The notes below the pieces were generated by a model. It did not search any database. It was not told where the DNA came from and saw nothing but the letters and a program-made list of their open reading frames with translations. Below are positions 51,901-64,000 of a stretch of 64,000 nt of DNA, piece by piece (position 1 is the first letter of the stretch; each line of letters begins with the position of its first letter). Source of the DNA: Chionis minor (lineage: Eukaryota; Chordata; Aves; Charadriiformes; Chionididae); contig VZSF01001407.1 of assembly GCA_013398295.1 (NCBI GenBank), forward strand, positions 1 through 64,000. The letters run 5' to 3'. The translations under genes and the position numbers were made by a program.

Positions 51901-52564
51901 AAGTTCCTGGAGCAGCTAGCACATGTTTTTGAATAGTTTACTAAAAGGAATAATTTTTAAAATAGTGTCTGCAGATAAGAAGCTCATCCTCAGAGAACAT
52001 GTCTTTCCATCTCCTTGATGCATACTGCTTCACAAGGAGCAGCTCTATCCCAGAAAGCCCTTCTTCTTGAGACAGAACCATCTTGATCTGTCACGTTCCC
52101 ATCAGAGCATGATGCTCGTTCAATATAAAGAGATACTGCAAATGCAGTCATACTAAACCCCATAAGATTATACAGCCATTAGTGCTCAACTTCCAACAAA
52201 TTCTGCACAGAGCAAAGTCAGTAAGAATCATGCAGAGACCAGAGAGGAGAATGTCATCCTTGGTTCCTTCAGAACTGAAGAAGCAGAACAAAGGCAGAGA
52301 CACCTGACCACTGCGCTGACCAGGCAGTCAGCTGGACACTGAGGCATCTTTTCACCTGCAAAGAACATCTTCACACACTTCAAAGGTCTGGTCCTCAAGT
52401 CGTCTGGTGAGCATGTTCAACTACAGACAACTGATGAACATCTGAATCCTTTCTAGATTTTTATGTCAACTAGTATAATGAAAACAGAGTGGTCTATCCA
52501 CGTCCTTCTTATTTGGTCTCTGGTCATCACCCTAATATTTCAACTGTTGTAGTTTAGATGTGTG
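48914..52564. other. AT-rich non-coding DNA; one protein-like minus frame
   Basis: Contains a CAAA/CCAA-type simple repeat at 49711-49763. The 108-codon minus-strand frame at 49075-49401 is unremarkable. The minus-strand frame at 50899-51174 (91 codons, open a further 7 codons or so upstream to a stop near 51190) has an unusually protein-like composition but no ATG at its start and no recognised domain. It is discussed as a finding. Confidence 0.65.
49711..49763. repeat. (CAAA/CCAA)n simple repeat
   Basis: Irregular AACCAACCAAAC units. The plus strand consists almost wholly of A and C. Confidence 0.85.
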
Positions 52565-52795
52565 TTGTGGTTTAGGCTGAACTGGGCACTAAACAAATGA
52601 CAGATGCTCTCTTTAACCTCTCTCTCCCTTCCCAGGTGCAGATGGGATGGAATACCCTCTTGGTCAGTTTTGTGTCACCTCTCCTGTCCTGTCTGTTCCT
52701 TCCTACAGGTGCAACTCTTTTACACTCTTCCACTTCTGAAGGCATCAGATCCTCCGCAGATCATCTTTTATCTCACCCTTCTAGGCTGAAGTAAA
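52565..52795. mobile_element. Probable LTR fragment
   Basis: The left end, TGTTGTGGTTTAGGCTGAAC, has the TG start and the GTGGTTT..GGCTG arrangement seen at the antisense end of the 13602 LTR. It is followed by a comparable CTCTCTCTCCCTTCCCAGG block. The next part, CCCTCTTGGTCAGTTTTGTG with CTGTCCTGTCTG, resembles another bird ERV LTR I remember. The piece is pyrimidine-rich and GC-richer than its flanks. Family, orientation and right end are uncertain. Two overlapping open frames of 61-65 codons here are not genes. Confidence 0.45.
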
Positions 52796-54278
52796 CAATT
52801 AATCTACCAAAGGTAGTTTTAGACTACTATTTTGTGATTTCTTTCAAACAGTTTTTTTCAACTGAATTCATGTGCTTCTGTTCTAGAAAGTGTAAGTAAC
52901 CACAATGAATTTAGTCTCCCTGTTTTCCATCACCTGTAAGTGTACAATTGCACACTGAAATTTTATTTTTTGTGTCAAAAGTAAAAAAATGAACAAGCCC
53001 CAGGGTTGTAGCCATTAATTTTCAGCCTCTCATAAAATTCCATTAAACAATGTAGAATTGACAGCATTATACTAATAATATAATTCTTCTAAGCACAAAT
53101 AATTTTAAGACTAAATGAAAATTATAAGAATTTTTGAGTTAACAATTGATTAGCTTGATTTCTTCTCAATGCAGTAAAATACTGGAAATATTTTCTTATT
53201 TACAGCTAATAAAATACTCAAGCCCAAAGTTCATGAAAATAGGAAACTTTGTTTAAAGTAAAATCTGCTAAAATACTGTTTTCTTTCAAATATATTAAAT
53301 TGCTGGCTACAATTTACATTAGCAGAGAAACAGACCATACTAAGAAAAGATGAAGAGTAAGACAACAAGAGAAAACTATGAACTGTAAAACAGTGTTACC
53401 CTCTTCGCTGCCAAACATATCGCTGACCAAGTGAAATTGAGAAATTGAATATGGGATAGACATATTCAATATTATTTTGCTAAATTTGCCTAAAATATGA
53501 GTAACAGAAAAAGAATAGAAAAATTCAAAGTAAAGGGTGAATATTCCCCCCATCACAAAAATTGAAAACTAATATTAATTTGGGCTTTGCTGCTTCATTC
53601 TATAACCTGCATTTGTTAGCTAAGCCACATATTTGTTTGGAATCTTCTCCCAGTCTGTTTTTAGAGACCATTACTGAAAATGAAGATGCAGCTTTTACAA
53701 AACTCGGTCAGAAACTGTGTCAGATCTTAAACAAGATACTACTAAACCATTTATACCTACAGAAAACAGCCTTTAATCTTCACTATGGAAAACACTCTAA
53801 TCTCGACCACTGCCTTGAATGCTGAATCATATTATGCAAAATAGAACAAGATCTCTCATACTTCAATGCCTCAGTGAATCCCCCAGCTTAACAAAGAGCC
53901 TGAGAATTAATAGGTTATCTCCATCTTTATTTGAGAACTTTTAATATTGCATCAAGTCACACTTTGAGATATGAGATTGTTGCCTCTTTTCAACTATCGA
54001 CTGGATTCTTATAACTGAAATGGTGCCAAACCCAACTGTATCAAAAATAATTTCCGACTGAACTTCATTCCTTTGAGTGTATTACATTGTTATTTGTATA
54101 GTTCCACCTGTGTAGTAACCACGTTGATATTGCCCTCTACTGACAACCGATGACACGACAGTGAACAAGTTTGAACCCCTGCTTAGAAAACTAAAACTTA
54201 ATTTATGTTGACCAGACAGAATACAGATAATTCAAGAATACAGGACCAGGGAACTTGTGTGTTAGACATCATCACAAT

Positions 54279-54326
54279 TAAAAAAAACAAAAAAAAAGAA
54301 AAAAAAGAAAAAGGCAGGGGAAAAAA
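54279..54326. repeat. A-rich low-complexity tract
   Basis: A runs are interrupted by single G or C residues (AAAAAAACAAAAAAAAGAAA) and end in GGCAGGGGAAAAAAG. Confidence 0.85.
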
Positions 54327-54937
54327 GTGTTATTTGAAGTGATCTGAGAAATTCTTTAACTAAAAATCTATTATGAAAGATATTTTCAGTTTTGAGGTAT
54401 GCTAAACCTTATCCATACTCCAGATAGTTTGTAATTACAAATTACTCCTCAGAATTATGAATCTGAAGAATGCTGAACTTCTGATTGGTGCAGGACAGTT
54501 GGACAAATAGAAGGTACATCAGTAGTGTTTTCTTCTTTTCTAAACACATCATCAAGAAGTTCTGATTAATGGTTTCCTTTCAGATTCTAAAAGTAGCTGC
54601 TAAAACCAAGTTTTTTTTGCCTAAAGCAAGTTTTAAATTCAGCATAGATGCACATCCGTGTTCCAAAGGGCTTATTTCAATTCAGAGTTTAGTATGAAGG
54701 AAATGCCCAAGTTATGTTTTAATATTTAGACAATTAAGTAAATAATATTGATCAAAAAGTTGGCTATGTAAGTAGATAGACATTGAATTCACACGAATAA
54801 AAATCTAGTTGTGAACTTTTGAGGGTTATTGAAGTTCTGGGGTGCCCAAATTAATCTTTCATATATTTTTCTTTTGAGAGAGCTGCCACTGAAAATTAGG
54901 ACCTTGAGCTAATAAAATTTGCAAAAAAAGGCTATTC

Positions 54938-55007
54938 ACTTTGAAATGCTGGTGATAACTTAAAGCCCAATTACTTTGAAATGCTGGTGATAACTTAAAG
55001 CCCAATT
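54938..55007. repeat. Perfect 35-bp tandem duplication
   Basis: Copy 1 is 54938-54972 and copy 2 is 54973-55007. Both read from ACTTTGAAATGCTGGTGATA to AAGCCCAATT with no mismatch, followed by a further ACTT. A recent replication-slippage or unequal-exchange duplication is likely. Confidence 0.97.
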
Positions 55008-58000
55008 ACTTCTTTGTTTTCAACTGAATATTTCCAAATATTACTCTAAAATATATAATAAAATTATTTTTTGAATTGTTGTTACTTTTTTAGTTTGTGG
55101 CTTGACTCACGGTAGATTTTCTTTGACAAGATGACTTATTTATACGCAAGTTTAAAAGACTTGTGAACGAAGAGAGACTTCAGACTCCTAAAATTCAAAT
55201 GCTATAAACATAATATGAAGATAACCTTGCTGATTCTGTGTTGACCTAGAACTATCAAGCTTTTCTAGATTCAGGAGGAGGTTGAAAATTCTATTCTTTG
55301 TCTCTGGTGGTAAATAACTTTCCGAGACAAAGTGAGAAATAGTGCTAACTCTACAGAGTTTTGTTTATTTGCACTAGGTAGCTGCTGCATATCTCATCAA
55401 CTATTACAAAACACTACACTTTTTTTGAACCTCGTAGAGAACTGTGCAAGAAGACACCTATGTAAATCTTAAATGTTTCTTATAGGTATATGACCAAATA
55501 GATTAATTCTCATTTAGCACTTAAGCTAAGTGCCACCTTTGAGATCTGTCATGGTTCTCTTGAATCTCTTCAAGCAAATATCTTTTCTTCATTTTTTTCC
55601 CCTCTCTCTTTTTCATTATTTTTTTTAAACTGGAGAGAAATCACTTTATAGACCACTGTTCAATTAATTTAGATATGAGGTGTTAAAGGAATACAATGCA
55701 CCTATTTAAACAATCAATATATGCATGTGTCTTTCCTGTTAAATGAACGTTCCTGTAGAAGTGACTTTGGTTTTGTTTACTTACATGTCCAGAAACTAAA
55801 ATTCTGCTTCATATAAAAGTTCTCAAATACAGAACTCTCAAATAGACGCTCTCAGTTAAAGGCAAACACAGTCTGGTTCAGTGAAAGCAATAAAATTAAG
55901 CATGCAAGAATAAAATCTAATTGATTTTTGGTCACTAATGAACCTTAACATAAAACAATTTCCTCCTTATTCCCATGAGCACAATTCCTACACAAGAATA
56001 GGCTTTTTCTGGTTTTGCAATGTTGCATATATATATAATTAAAATAATGAAAAAAACTCCGTTCAGATTTCCCTACCTACTTTTTGATTAAATCCAAACC
56101 AAAGTTCAAGAGAGGGGAAAAAAAAATAAAATTCAGAATTTCTTGACAGTAAACTCCCAGCATAATACCTTAGAAAAGGAGACTCAACTCTTCTGGCTTC
56201 GCAGATGCTAAAACAGAGTTTATATCAAAATGAACCACAAAAAAAGGAAGACTAATAAAAAGCTGCCGGGTTTTTCATTACTTTTTTAAAATCAATATAT
56301 GTTTGTGTCATTACTGAAAGGTGGTTTATAATTTGTTTTATAAACCTGATACTATATTTATTGCCTTTCAATTGGCTAATAAATAAATACTAGATGCTTA
56401 TAAAACAACACAGAACATATCACTGTCAGTAAGCTAACATAGGTCAAATTCTGCCAACTCATATATACATCGGCTCATTTTGGTAAGTGAAGCTCAGGAT
56501 GGATCCAGCTGTTGATAATCCTCAAGTGCAGAAGAGAGCTCTCTCTAAATAGCACTCATTAGACAGGCAATAAATCCTTTTTTTTCTATCCCACTTTATG
56601 AAAAATGGATATTGTCAGCATTTCCTATACCATTTTCAGTGCCCTTTTAGATATTTGGGTTTAAATACGGTGTAATTGTTCTTGCTTACTTATTTAATTC
56701 AGTGCAAGCATATTGTTTTGATGTTAATATAATATTATTTCTACCACCTTCTACTATTAATATTTTTCGGCCTTAAATAAGTACTCCTGTCCCACCCCTC
56801 AAAGGTCAGCCATATAATGTTGACACATTTATTAAATATTTGCTGGAAATCACATAATTGATTGGCTATTTACAGAAAAAAATTATTTAAAACTACTTGA
56901 TGAGCTATAGCGACATTGGTTTAACTTGCAGCTTCAACCAGTCTTAAAGACAAATTTTGACAGTCTGTGTCTGTTACAGCTAAATTCTTAGATTGTGACC
57001 AGCAGCTTCTAAATATTTTATCTGAAGCATAGTTACACATAACTTCCTTACGGATTTTGTTTTCCTAGGGTGCACCTGCAAATCAAAAAGAAGAGTTACA
57101 GAGACTAGATAATTAGAACATCTCCAATTCACATACAGGCAAATGTTTGCTAGTGTATTTTAAGTGTTTATCACCTTTTAGACAGAAGACTATTGCCTCT
57201 GCTGATGTTGTTTCATCTTCTAATATTATTGCTATTAGTTCTGAGATGGGTTTTATCTGCTTGTCCTTTTCTCACACTGAGCATCTCAAAAAAGACCACA
57301 AAACTTTTAAAGTAAAAGGAAGGACTTTCTTGGAATCTAAAATAAAAAAACAGAGAAATCTCAAAGTTACTAGGTCAGGTGGAATACCAGTAATACAGAG
57401 TTTTTAAACAACTCTTCTAGTGTGCCCTTGTGTTCAGGCGGACAGTGTTCTCAGTGGCTTACTGAGTTGCAGCAAAGTCTATATAAGCTACACAAAATGC
57501 CAAAGTAACTACTCTGCACTGGTTCCCAGTTGTTTTTTCTGTGACTTCCTGGCTCCTTTCTTCTATTTCACCCCTCTTGAGATGTGTCCAAACTTCCTTC
57601 TCTTAATCTTGCTCAGTCGCACCTGGGAAAAAGAGCAATATCACTTGCTTGTAGAGGAATCTGCTCAAATATTTATTATAGCCAACAAATCTAGAATGAA
57701 ATAAAGCAAATGTCCACCATGATTCTCATAATCCTTTCTTCGTTGACTCAAGTGAGTCTTCATAATTTCTCTTCTAGGTCTACCTCTCTTGGACTACACT
57801 CATCTGTCATGCCTAAAACCAACTTTCCAGCTCACAGTCACTGCCTTACTATTCAAAGATCAGATTTGTTTTTTGTTGTGGCATCTTCATTCCCTCTTTT
57901 CCAATTATGAATATATTCTGCTGACAGGCCTTAATGTGAGTGGCCAGCTTTTTTAGTTCAGGATTTTTCTTCAGGCTGATGACCTTGGGCTGGTTTCTTG

Positions 58001-58283
58001 GTCATTTCCAGGTGTCAAATTAGCATGAGACAGAATATTTCCTAGAGTGTTAGTCTAGTCAAAATAATAATGAGAGACACCCCCTTCCCCCTCTTCCTGC
58101 CCCAAAAACAAAGATTGAGAAAAGCTGCCAAAGATGTAAAACACAGCAACTCCCTCTGGTACTTGCACACCAGATTAACCACAAGTTAACTGGAAGTTGA
58201 GTAAAAAGGGGATGTATTTCCATTCTCATTCTTTTCTTCAAGACACAGCTACTTACCATACAGCTGTTTGAAAATAATAGAAT

Positions 58284-58355
58284 CTTATATTTAATTTTTT
58301 TTAAATTATATATTTATAAATTAATGTAAAATATATACTCTATATAGAATAATAT
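58284..58355. repeat. AT-rich low-complexity block
   Basis: Almost pure A/T with TATATTTATAAATTAATG-like segments. Confidence 0.8.
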
Positions 58356-58429
58356 TGCTGTTGTTCTATATGGAGAGAATAATAGAATGGAGTAACTCTC
58401 AAATCTGAGTGATTTAATCACCATGGGTT

Positions 58430-58850
58430 ATCAACAGGCTGTTTCAGAGGACAGAGCCAGGGCAGCAACAAGAAATAAGGAGAAGGACACGGCGTGAGCT
58501 AGAGTCAAGGTCATCAGGCAAGTTTGTGATGAGGAGGGAGGTGCAAGGTACATCTGAAGACTAGGATAAGGTCCAGGCTGGTCCACTACCAGCCAGGCCT
58601 ATGGTGACAAAGCAGGTTGTGGTCAAACCAGGAAGGCAATCCATTGGTCAGGGTCAACATGGTCCATGGTCAGGCCCAAGCATGATGAAGTTGGAGACCA
58701 AAACTCCTGCAACGCAGCTCAAGGACTGGAGGCGAGCACTGAGCTGAAATGTTGCACCTGGACCCATAGACAGGGCTGTGCAGGTAAGTCCCAGGTGGGG
58801 ATGCCATAGCAATTAAGGCTTGTCCATGCACTCAGAGTCCTGACAAACTC
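58430..58850. other. Unidentified GC-rich island, possible old retroelement
   Basis: About 400 bp of GC-richer, CA/GG-rich sequence with many near-repeats of GGTCA and GGTCC (AAGGTCATCAGG, AAGGTCCAGGCTGGTCC, TTGGTCAGGGTCAACATGG, ATGGTCAGGCCC). It starts and ends abruptly against AT-rich DNA. The pattern resembles a decayed transposable element with internally repetitive GGTCA units. I cannot identify a family, terminal repeats or coding frame. Confidence 0.35.
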
Positions 58851-59801
58851 TTGGTAAAAGCTTGTAAGTGTCTGAAATTATTGTTTAGCTGTTCGAAACT
58901 GCACTGTCACAATACAGTTTGATATTCAGATCAGAAGGGTTTTTTCCTGCTCATTTTAGAATCCCTGGGACTAACTCTCTTTAAATGTCTGGTTTTCTTT
59001 ATTGATTACCTACAGAAATGAAATAGCTTGCCTTTTTTGTTCTGAAAACAAATTTCAGAGGGACCTTGAGAATTACATTGATTTTGGTTAGATGGAGATT
59101 TATATTAAAAAATGGAAAAAAATTGAAACAATAAAGATTTTCCTTATCATTGGTCAAAATCTACTATATAGACTACACGATAAATCTTTTTCTGTTTTGT
59201 TTAGGGTTTGGAGGGGGGTTTTTTGACTAGCAACATACCCTCCATTTTCTGATGCAATAGAGCATTCTCAGTTTCTTGTCAAAGGCTGGAAGGTCTACAT
59301 GTTATACAGAATTAGGTGGATGCCAGGTTACCATTTAGAGCCCGTTGGCTTTTTAGTGGAGCAATGAAATTACAGGTGCTCATGTAACAATTGAGAGACT
59401 GACTTTCTTCTGTTGGAGTTTGCACTGTGTTGGGAGAAAGTCTTTCTGTAGACTTTCAGTAATAGTGTGGCTGAGTATTAGTAGAGATTTACATATAACT
59501 GAGACCTGAAAAAGAGGCAAAAGGACAGCTTGTATCATTTGGAAGACACAGAGGATCTGGATGGACCTCAGGGGTTATAAGACAGAAGAATGTTCATAAA
59601 AACCACTGTACTCCTAGATAAAATGTCAGTTCTTTGGGGCAGGAAAAAAAAATCTCATTTAATTCTTATCAGTTACATTGGAGATAAGCATCTACCAGGA
59701 CTCATCTGCACAAATATATTGAAGAATACTTCCTTAACCTTTTCTTAGTAATAAAAGGGAAAGTAACTATCCTCTAGCTTTGCTCTTATAAGTGAATGGC
59801 C

Positions 59802-59825
59802 GGGGGTGGGGGGAGTGGGGTGGGG
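59802..59825 (+). other. G-quadruplex motif
   Basis: Four G-runs of 5, 6, 4 and 4 bases are separated by loops of 1, 3 and 1 bases (T, AGT, T). This fits the standard G-quadruplex pattern with very short loops. Confidence 0.85.
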
Positions 59826-62047
59826 AAGTTCAAAGCAAACAAAGCCACAAGCTGAATAAGGAAATTCCACATGCATAGAGTAATCTTTGACTTGCCGTTA
59901 AATGGTATTTATAAGTGCTTAAAGACTCGAATAGGATGACTGAAAAGAGATGATAAAGTTATTTTATTATCTATTTATCAAACAGGAGTGGAAAAGAAAT
60001 ATGAGAGGTACAGGTATAGATTAGCCATTCTTTAAAGCATCATACGTACCTGTTCAGTTGAGACATTTTTCAATCAGAGAAAAAAGTTTTAAACAAGAAA
60101 TTCTGTAGTGTTCTTTTCTGCTTTCATTTCATCAAATTTTAGTCTATACCAAATGGATTATTTTTGAAGTCCATGGTCTTTTTATACAGACATACACATA
60201 TGTACTTGCTTCTTAAAAAGGGAGTCGGTAGAAATAAGAAGTGGTGCCAGTAAGGGCAAGAAGACCTGTGAAATTTATTTAATAACAAACCGCCTAAGTT
60301 CACTTTCCTAAACGGAGCAGCTAGAGAAAAGATGTTCACAATTCATTGTACCTTTCAAGTGTGGAGTAGGCCCCCAGGTATAAACAATTGTCAAGCAATT
60401 TTATTTCCAATGAACATTAGAACTTCTTCTGAAAACAAATAGAGACTTTTTCATACAGTCAGGGCTGGAAGTAGGAATCTGGTAAGACAGAAATCTAGGG
60501 TTGCTTTCTCTTTTCCTTTTAAATTCAATAAAGACAATTGTTTGCCTAGGAACATTTTAAAGGGAGAAAATAGACCAAAGTGTGTATTTAAGACAGCCTA
60601 CCATACCTCCACCACTAAAAAAAAATCTTTGAAACTTCATTCAAGAGAGAAGGGGTGATTAGAAATTAAAAATGTTATCATGGTAGCAACGATCCCCTTT
60701 GCACTTTTTATCATTATAATGTAAACATTTGTTAACTGGCAATTTGTTCTTTGACTGTAAGACAATCTTGTTTTACCTGTGATGACTGCTGCTACATCCT
60801 ATATTAGGTATTACCTTTATGAAATTTCCTTGTCATTCTTCTTAAGCTGCATCTAAGATGTAATAAACAGCACATGCATTAAAATTAATATACTGACCTG
60901 AACTACTACTGATCAGGGCAATGAGTTTTGCTGCTTCTAACTGCTTAAAAGGACAGAATTTTTTTCCCATGTGAGGCTAGAATGAAATTATGAAGGAAAG
61001 AAAAATGAGAGACGCTTGAAATGATGATGTTTAACAGTATTAAACCTTTTTTTGAAACAAAAAGATACAGAGTCCAGAACTTGTCATTTAGCTATTCTGA
61101 ACAGTTATTGTGTTTAAAATGTATTTGCGTGGTACAGACTTAAGAGTTCCAGTCACTGTTTCTCACCAAGCTTTTTTTCATACAGTAGTACATTACGCTA
61201 GCACCTGTTTTGAGGGGAGTGGAGAAGAGTTTAATTGAAAGCTATTCATCCTAGGTGAAAAATATATCTGTATGTATGCACATGTATTACATAGTGGATA
61301 TGGATAGCCTAGAAGGTGCTTAATGACTATTTTCGTAGTTAATTAAATGGCATGCAGTAATGAGTATGGTATACAACATTTATTTTCTCAGCAAAATAAT
61401 TCCGAAGTCCATTAGCTTATAGTGAAAATAGGGATTTTTCCACCTTCAGCGTCTAGCTTATGCTTTTATAGCATGATTTAAAGAATGCCTTAACCTTGTA
61501 CATTGCCAGGATTCAGCTTGAATCTTTTTTCATGAACAGTCCTTTGTCAGACTCATTTCCCATTTTGGTGTCTTGCACCATTTTTTATGATATTTTTCTT
61601 TTTTGCTAAGTTTAAGATATGTAGGTGTTCATTATGTGGCTTTTTTTTCCCATATGACTTTATTTATGGAACAGTTTATATCTCCCTTACTCATCCTATT
61701 TACATTCCTTTGCTTTATCCCACTTTTCTACGTTCTTTACCTCACTACTTCTGCCACCTTCCCTTCAGAGAAAAATGCTCCAAGGAGTTGTTGAGCCTGC
61801 CTGCTACTTTGAAAGACAATGCTGTGTTTAGAAAACAAAACAAGCTTTGTGTTCATTGCTGCTTGTAGGAGACTGTGATTTGGAGCATATGAAAACTACC
61901 AAATTAACATAACAGTGCTAAAAAGATACGTTTATTGTAAATGACCATAAAGAGGAGTTAAAGTTTGGCTCAAATCCATCTAGTTTCTATTCTTTATTTA
62001 AATGGCAAAAGTTGAAATATTTCACTTTATCAAAAAAAAAAAAAGAA

Positions 62048-62076
62048 AATCCTGGTTTTCTAAAGAAACCAGGATT
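62048..62076. repeat. Perfect 11-bp inverted repeat (hairpin)
   Basis: The arms are AATCCTGGTTT (62048-62058) and AAACCAGGATT (62066-62076) around a 7-base loop. The hairpin directly follows the A13 tract at 62032-62044. Confidence 0.95.
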
Positions 62077-64000
62077 CTGAAGCAGAAAGGAATGAAGTTC
62101 ATTGCAAAAGAATCTCAGTATAGTCTAAAATTGCAAATCATCAGAGTGTTTATATTAATACAGGCATGGTATTGTCACAACTGCATTATAGGGGAAGAAA
62201 GGTTGGCTTCATGTTACTCTTGACAACCGTGTAATTGAACTGAGAGTCAATTTGCTTATGAAAGTTAGAAACAACTTTAGATCATACCTCTAGATCCCCA
62301 TTTTTCTTTAAATTTAGGTTTCTGTTAAACCTCACAGTGTGTAATACCAATTTGTAGAGCAAAAAAATATTTTTCTTCATGTATTAATTTTGTTTCTAAA
62401 TTTGAGAGGTAATTTATTTTCCTTTTTGATTTAGTGCAACTGTCCTTTCATTTTTCATTAATGCTTTTGTTTTCTACAGTACAGGAAATGGAAAAGGCTT
62501 TAGGGTTTCTTATTTATTTCATTTATTATAGATTAATATATTTGCCAAAAGAGGAGCACAGATTACTCTGAAAGGCATGAACCATGTGGTGAGTGAGCAT
62601 AGGCTAATCATCCTCCCTTCTTGAAAACATCTCATTCTGACCTTTAATATTGACTGACTTTACCTGCAAATGTTGAAGGTCAAGGGCCTTCTGGGAAAAA
62701 AAAAAAAAAATTGTTCTTGTTCAGCTTCTCTGTAAGATTATTCTCTTTTATCTCATGTCATATTATTTTGCTTTTTTCCTCTGCCCTTGACTGTGCCCAC
62801 TTTCTGTTCTTTACACTAGTCCTAGGACCTTTCCTTCCCTTTCCTCCTTCCTGACCCCCTGCCAGACATAGTATTTTTAGTACACTGCATTGCAAATACA
62901 TCAGTGTTACTGGTTTTGACAACCAAAAAGTCTTTTCCCCTTCCTTTACTTATTTTATAGATCCCCACAGGTTTGCATTTGTGAAAAATCAAGTTCTGGT
63001 GTAACGTTGGTTTTTACAAGCTTGTGGCCTGAAGGAAAAAGGAACAAACAGACTTGAAACGATGTAGTTCACATCTTCTGTCATTGTTAAAAATTGCTAA
63101 ATTTTAGCAATCTAACCTCAGTGCCTAGAAAGTATTTGAGTAAGACTGTTGGAATAAAAGCTCAAACTTCCAATTAGAAGTTATCTGTTAGTTTCTAAGC
63201 AATTAATTTTTACTTTAGGGATTCCCAGAGGAGAATATGTAACAGATACTACTGAGTCCTGTCACTCTTGGGAAACAGAGTATTTCAACCTTCCATTAAG
63301 GGTGGCAATAACACACCCATTTCTTTTGATAGATGTTCTCTTTTCTCCTTTGTACACAGTGGAATAGATTACAGTGTCTTGTGACTCCATCCCACTCCTA
63401 TCTCTGAGGTAGTTTGCAGGTATCTGTTTTGAAATGCCAATTCCAAACCTGTTTCTTTTTTAGATGACTGGTGTCATGTTCAGCAATACAAGAAATCCTT
63501 GCTGTACAGTGGACAGAAACTCTACTAAACTCATTTGCTAACTATTCCTTCCCTCAGGCCCTTCTTTCTAAAATTCTGGTATCCCTTGCTGAGTGTCTTG
63601 GCCACAAATCACTCTCTCTTAGACTCTGCTTGAACTTTATCATCCATCTGAATTCAAACTTACCCTGTTTTAACTGCAGCCATTATGTCTTCTTTTTGTT
63701 TTGCTGTAAGATGAGAAGCCTGAAGACAACTGCTATTTCACTGAATCTTTACCTGTTTTTATCCATCTAATTCTCCTTGATTTTCTACTTAATTCATCAA
63801 TATAAAATCCATCCCTGTGGAATCCATCCATATAACATTACTTGCCAGTTCAGCACCTGCTTTGTCTTTTCATGTTCACATCAAATTCCCCTTCTGTGAT
63901 AATGCCAAGTGTTTTACATCCTTCATTTTCCAGTTCTGGTGTAGTCAAAACCCTCATTTTTTATTATCATTAGCCATTTCTCCTCTTGCTGGAAAAGCTT

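Larger units (their letters stand above)
52796..58429. other. AT-rich non-coding DNA, no gene recognised
   Basis: Contains a purine-only A-rich tract (54279-54326), a perfect 35-bp tandem duplication (54938-55007), and AT-rich low-complexity runs near 56017-56040 and 58284-58355. Frames of up to 94 codons at 57147-57910 are unrecognised. Confidence 0.68.
58851..64000. other. AT-rich non-coding DNA, no gene recognised
   Basis: Contains a four-run G-quadruplex motif (59802-59825), an A13 tract and adjacent 11-bp hairpin (62032-62076) and an A15 tract (62696-62710). Positions 61540-61760 and 62720-62980 are pyrimidine-rich. The 99-codon plus-strand frame at 63471-63770 and the 93-codon frame at 61587-61868 have no recognisable domain. 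Confidence 0.68.

Noticed and set aside
1..64000. CRISPR arrays, operons, prophage or bacterial defence genes
   Set aside because: There are no regularly spaced repeats, ribosome-binding sites or long co-directional frames. The sequence is vertebrate in character.

Overview
This 64 kb window looks like non-coding nuclear DNA from a bird, either intergenic or inside a very large intron. The evidence is the repeats. Several CR1 retrotransposon fragments are recognisable, including antisense 3' ends that begin with the typical AGAATCA/ATAGAATC octamer repeats and run into the GGCTGGAAGAGACCTT-type tail. There are also pieces of an avian endogenous-retrovirus LTR family. The background is strongly AT-rich, CpG-poor and full of short homopolymer and A/T-rich simple repeats. 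There is no operon structure, bacterial gene, CRISPR array or tRNA.

No protein-coding gene can be supported. The longest open frames are about 140 codons in ordinary sequence, roughly what chance gives over six frames of 64 kb. One 278-codon frame lies antisense to a GC-rich LTR. None shows a recognisable domain, and the proteins they would encode look like random translation. Unrecognised short exons of a host gene cannot be excluded by eye.

Layout. 1-4.7 kb is AT-rich unique DNA. 4.7-15.1 kb is the most repeat-dense part: a short CR1 3' end (4.67 kb), an older sense-strand CR1 (5.8-6.6 kb), a GC-richer unidentified block with a minus-strand TATA-like motif (8.9-9.6 kb), an ancient antisense CR1 (9.6-10.3 kb), a younger antisense CR1 (11.7-11.95 kb), a CpG-rich antisense LTR (13.6-14.4 kb) and another young CR1 end (15.0 kb). 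15-42.8 kb is mostly unique AT-rich sequence with two ancient antisense CR1 fossils (21.3-22.6 kb and 36.4-36.7 kb). 42.9-43.3 kb is a GC-richer, possibly LTR-derived block. 48.68-48.91 kb carries the end of a second LTR of the same family as the 13.6 kb copy, in the opposite orientation. 52.56-52.8 kb is a third probable LTR piece. 58.4-58.85 kb is another unidentified GC-rich island. The rest is AT-rich DNA with simple repeats.

The features do not form a pathway. They are successive retrotransposon insertions of different ages. The points most worth following are the CpG-dense LTR at 13.6-14.4 kb and its relative at 48.7 kb, a 122-bp insert bounded by 10-bp direct repeats at 15.1 kb, a strong G-quadruplex motif at 59.8 kb, a perfect 35-bp tandem duplication at 54.9 kb, perfect short hairpins at 28.1 and 62.05 kb, and a protein-like open frame on the minus strand at 50.9-51.2 kb. 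I did not find an undescribed biological system.
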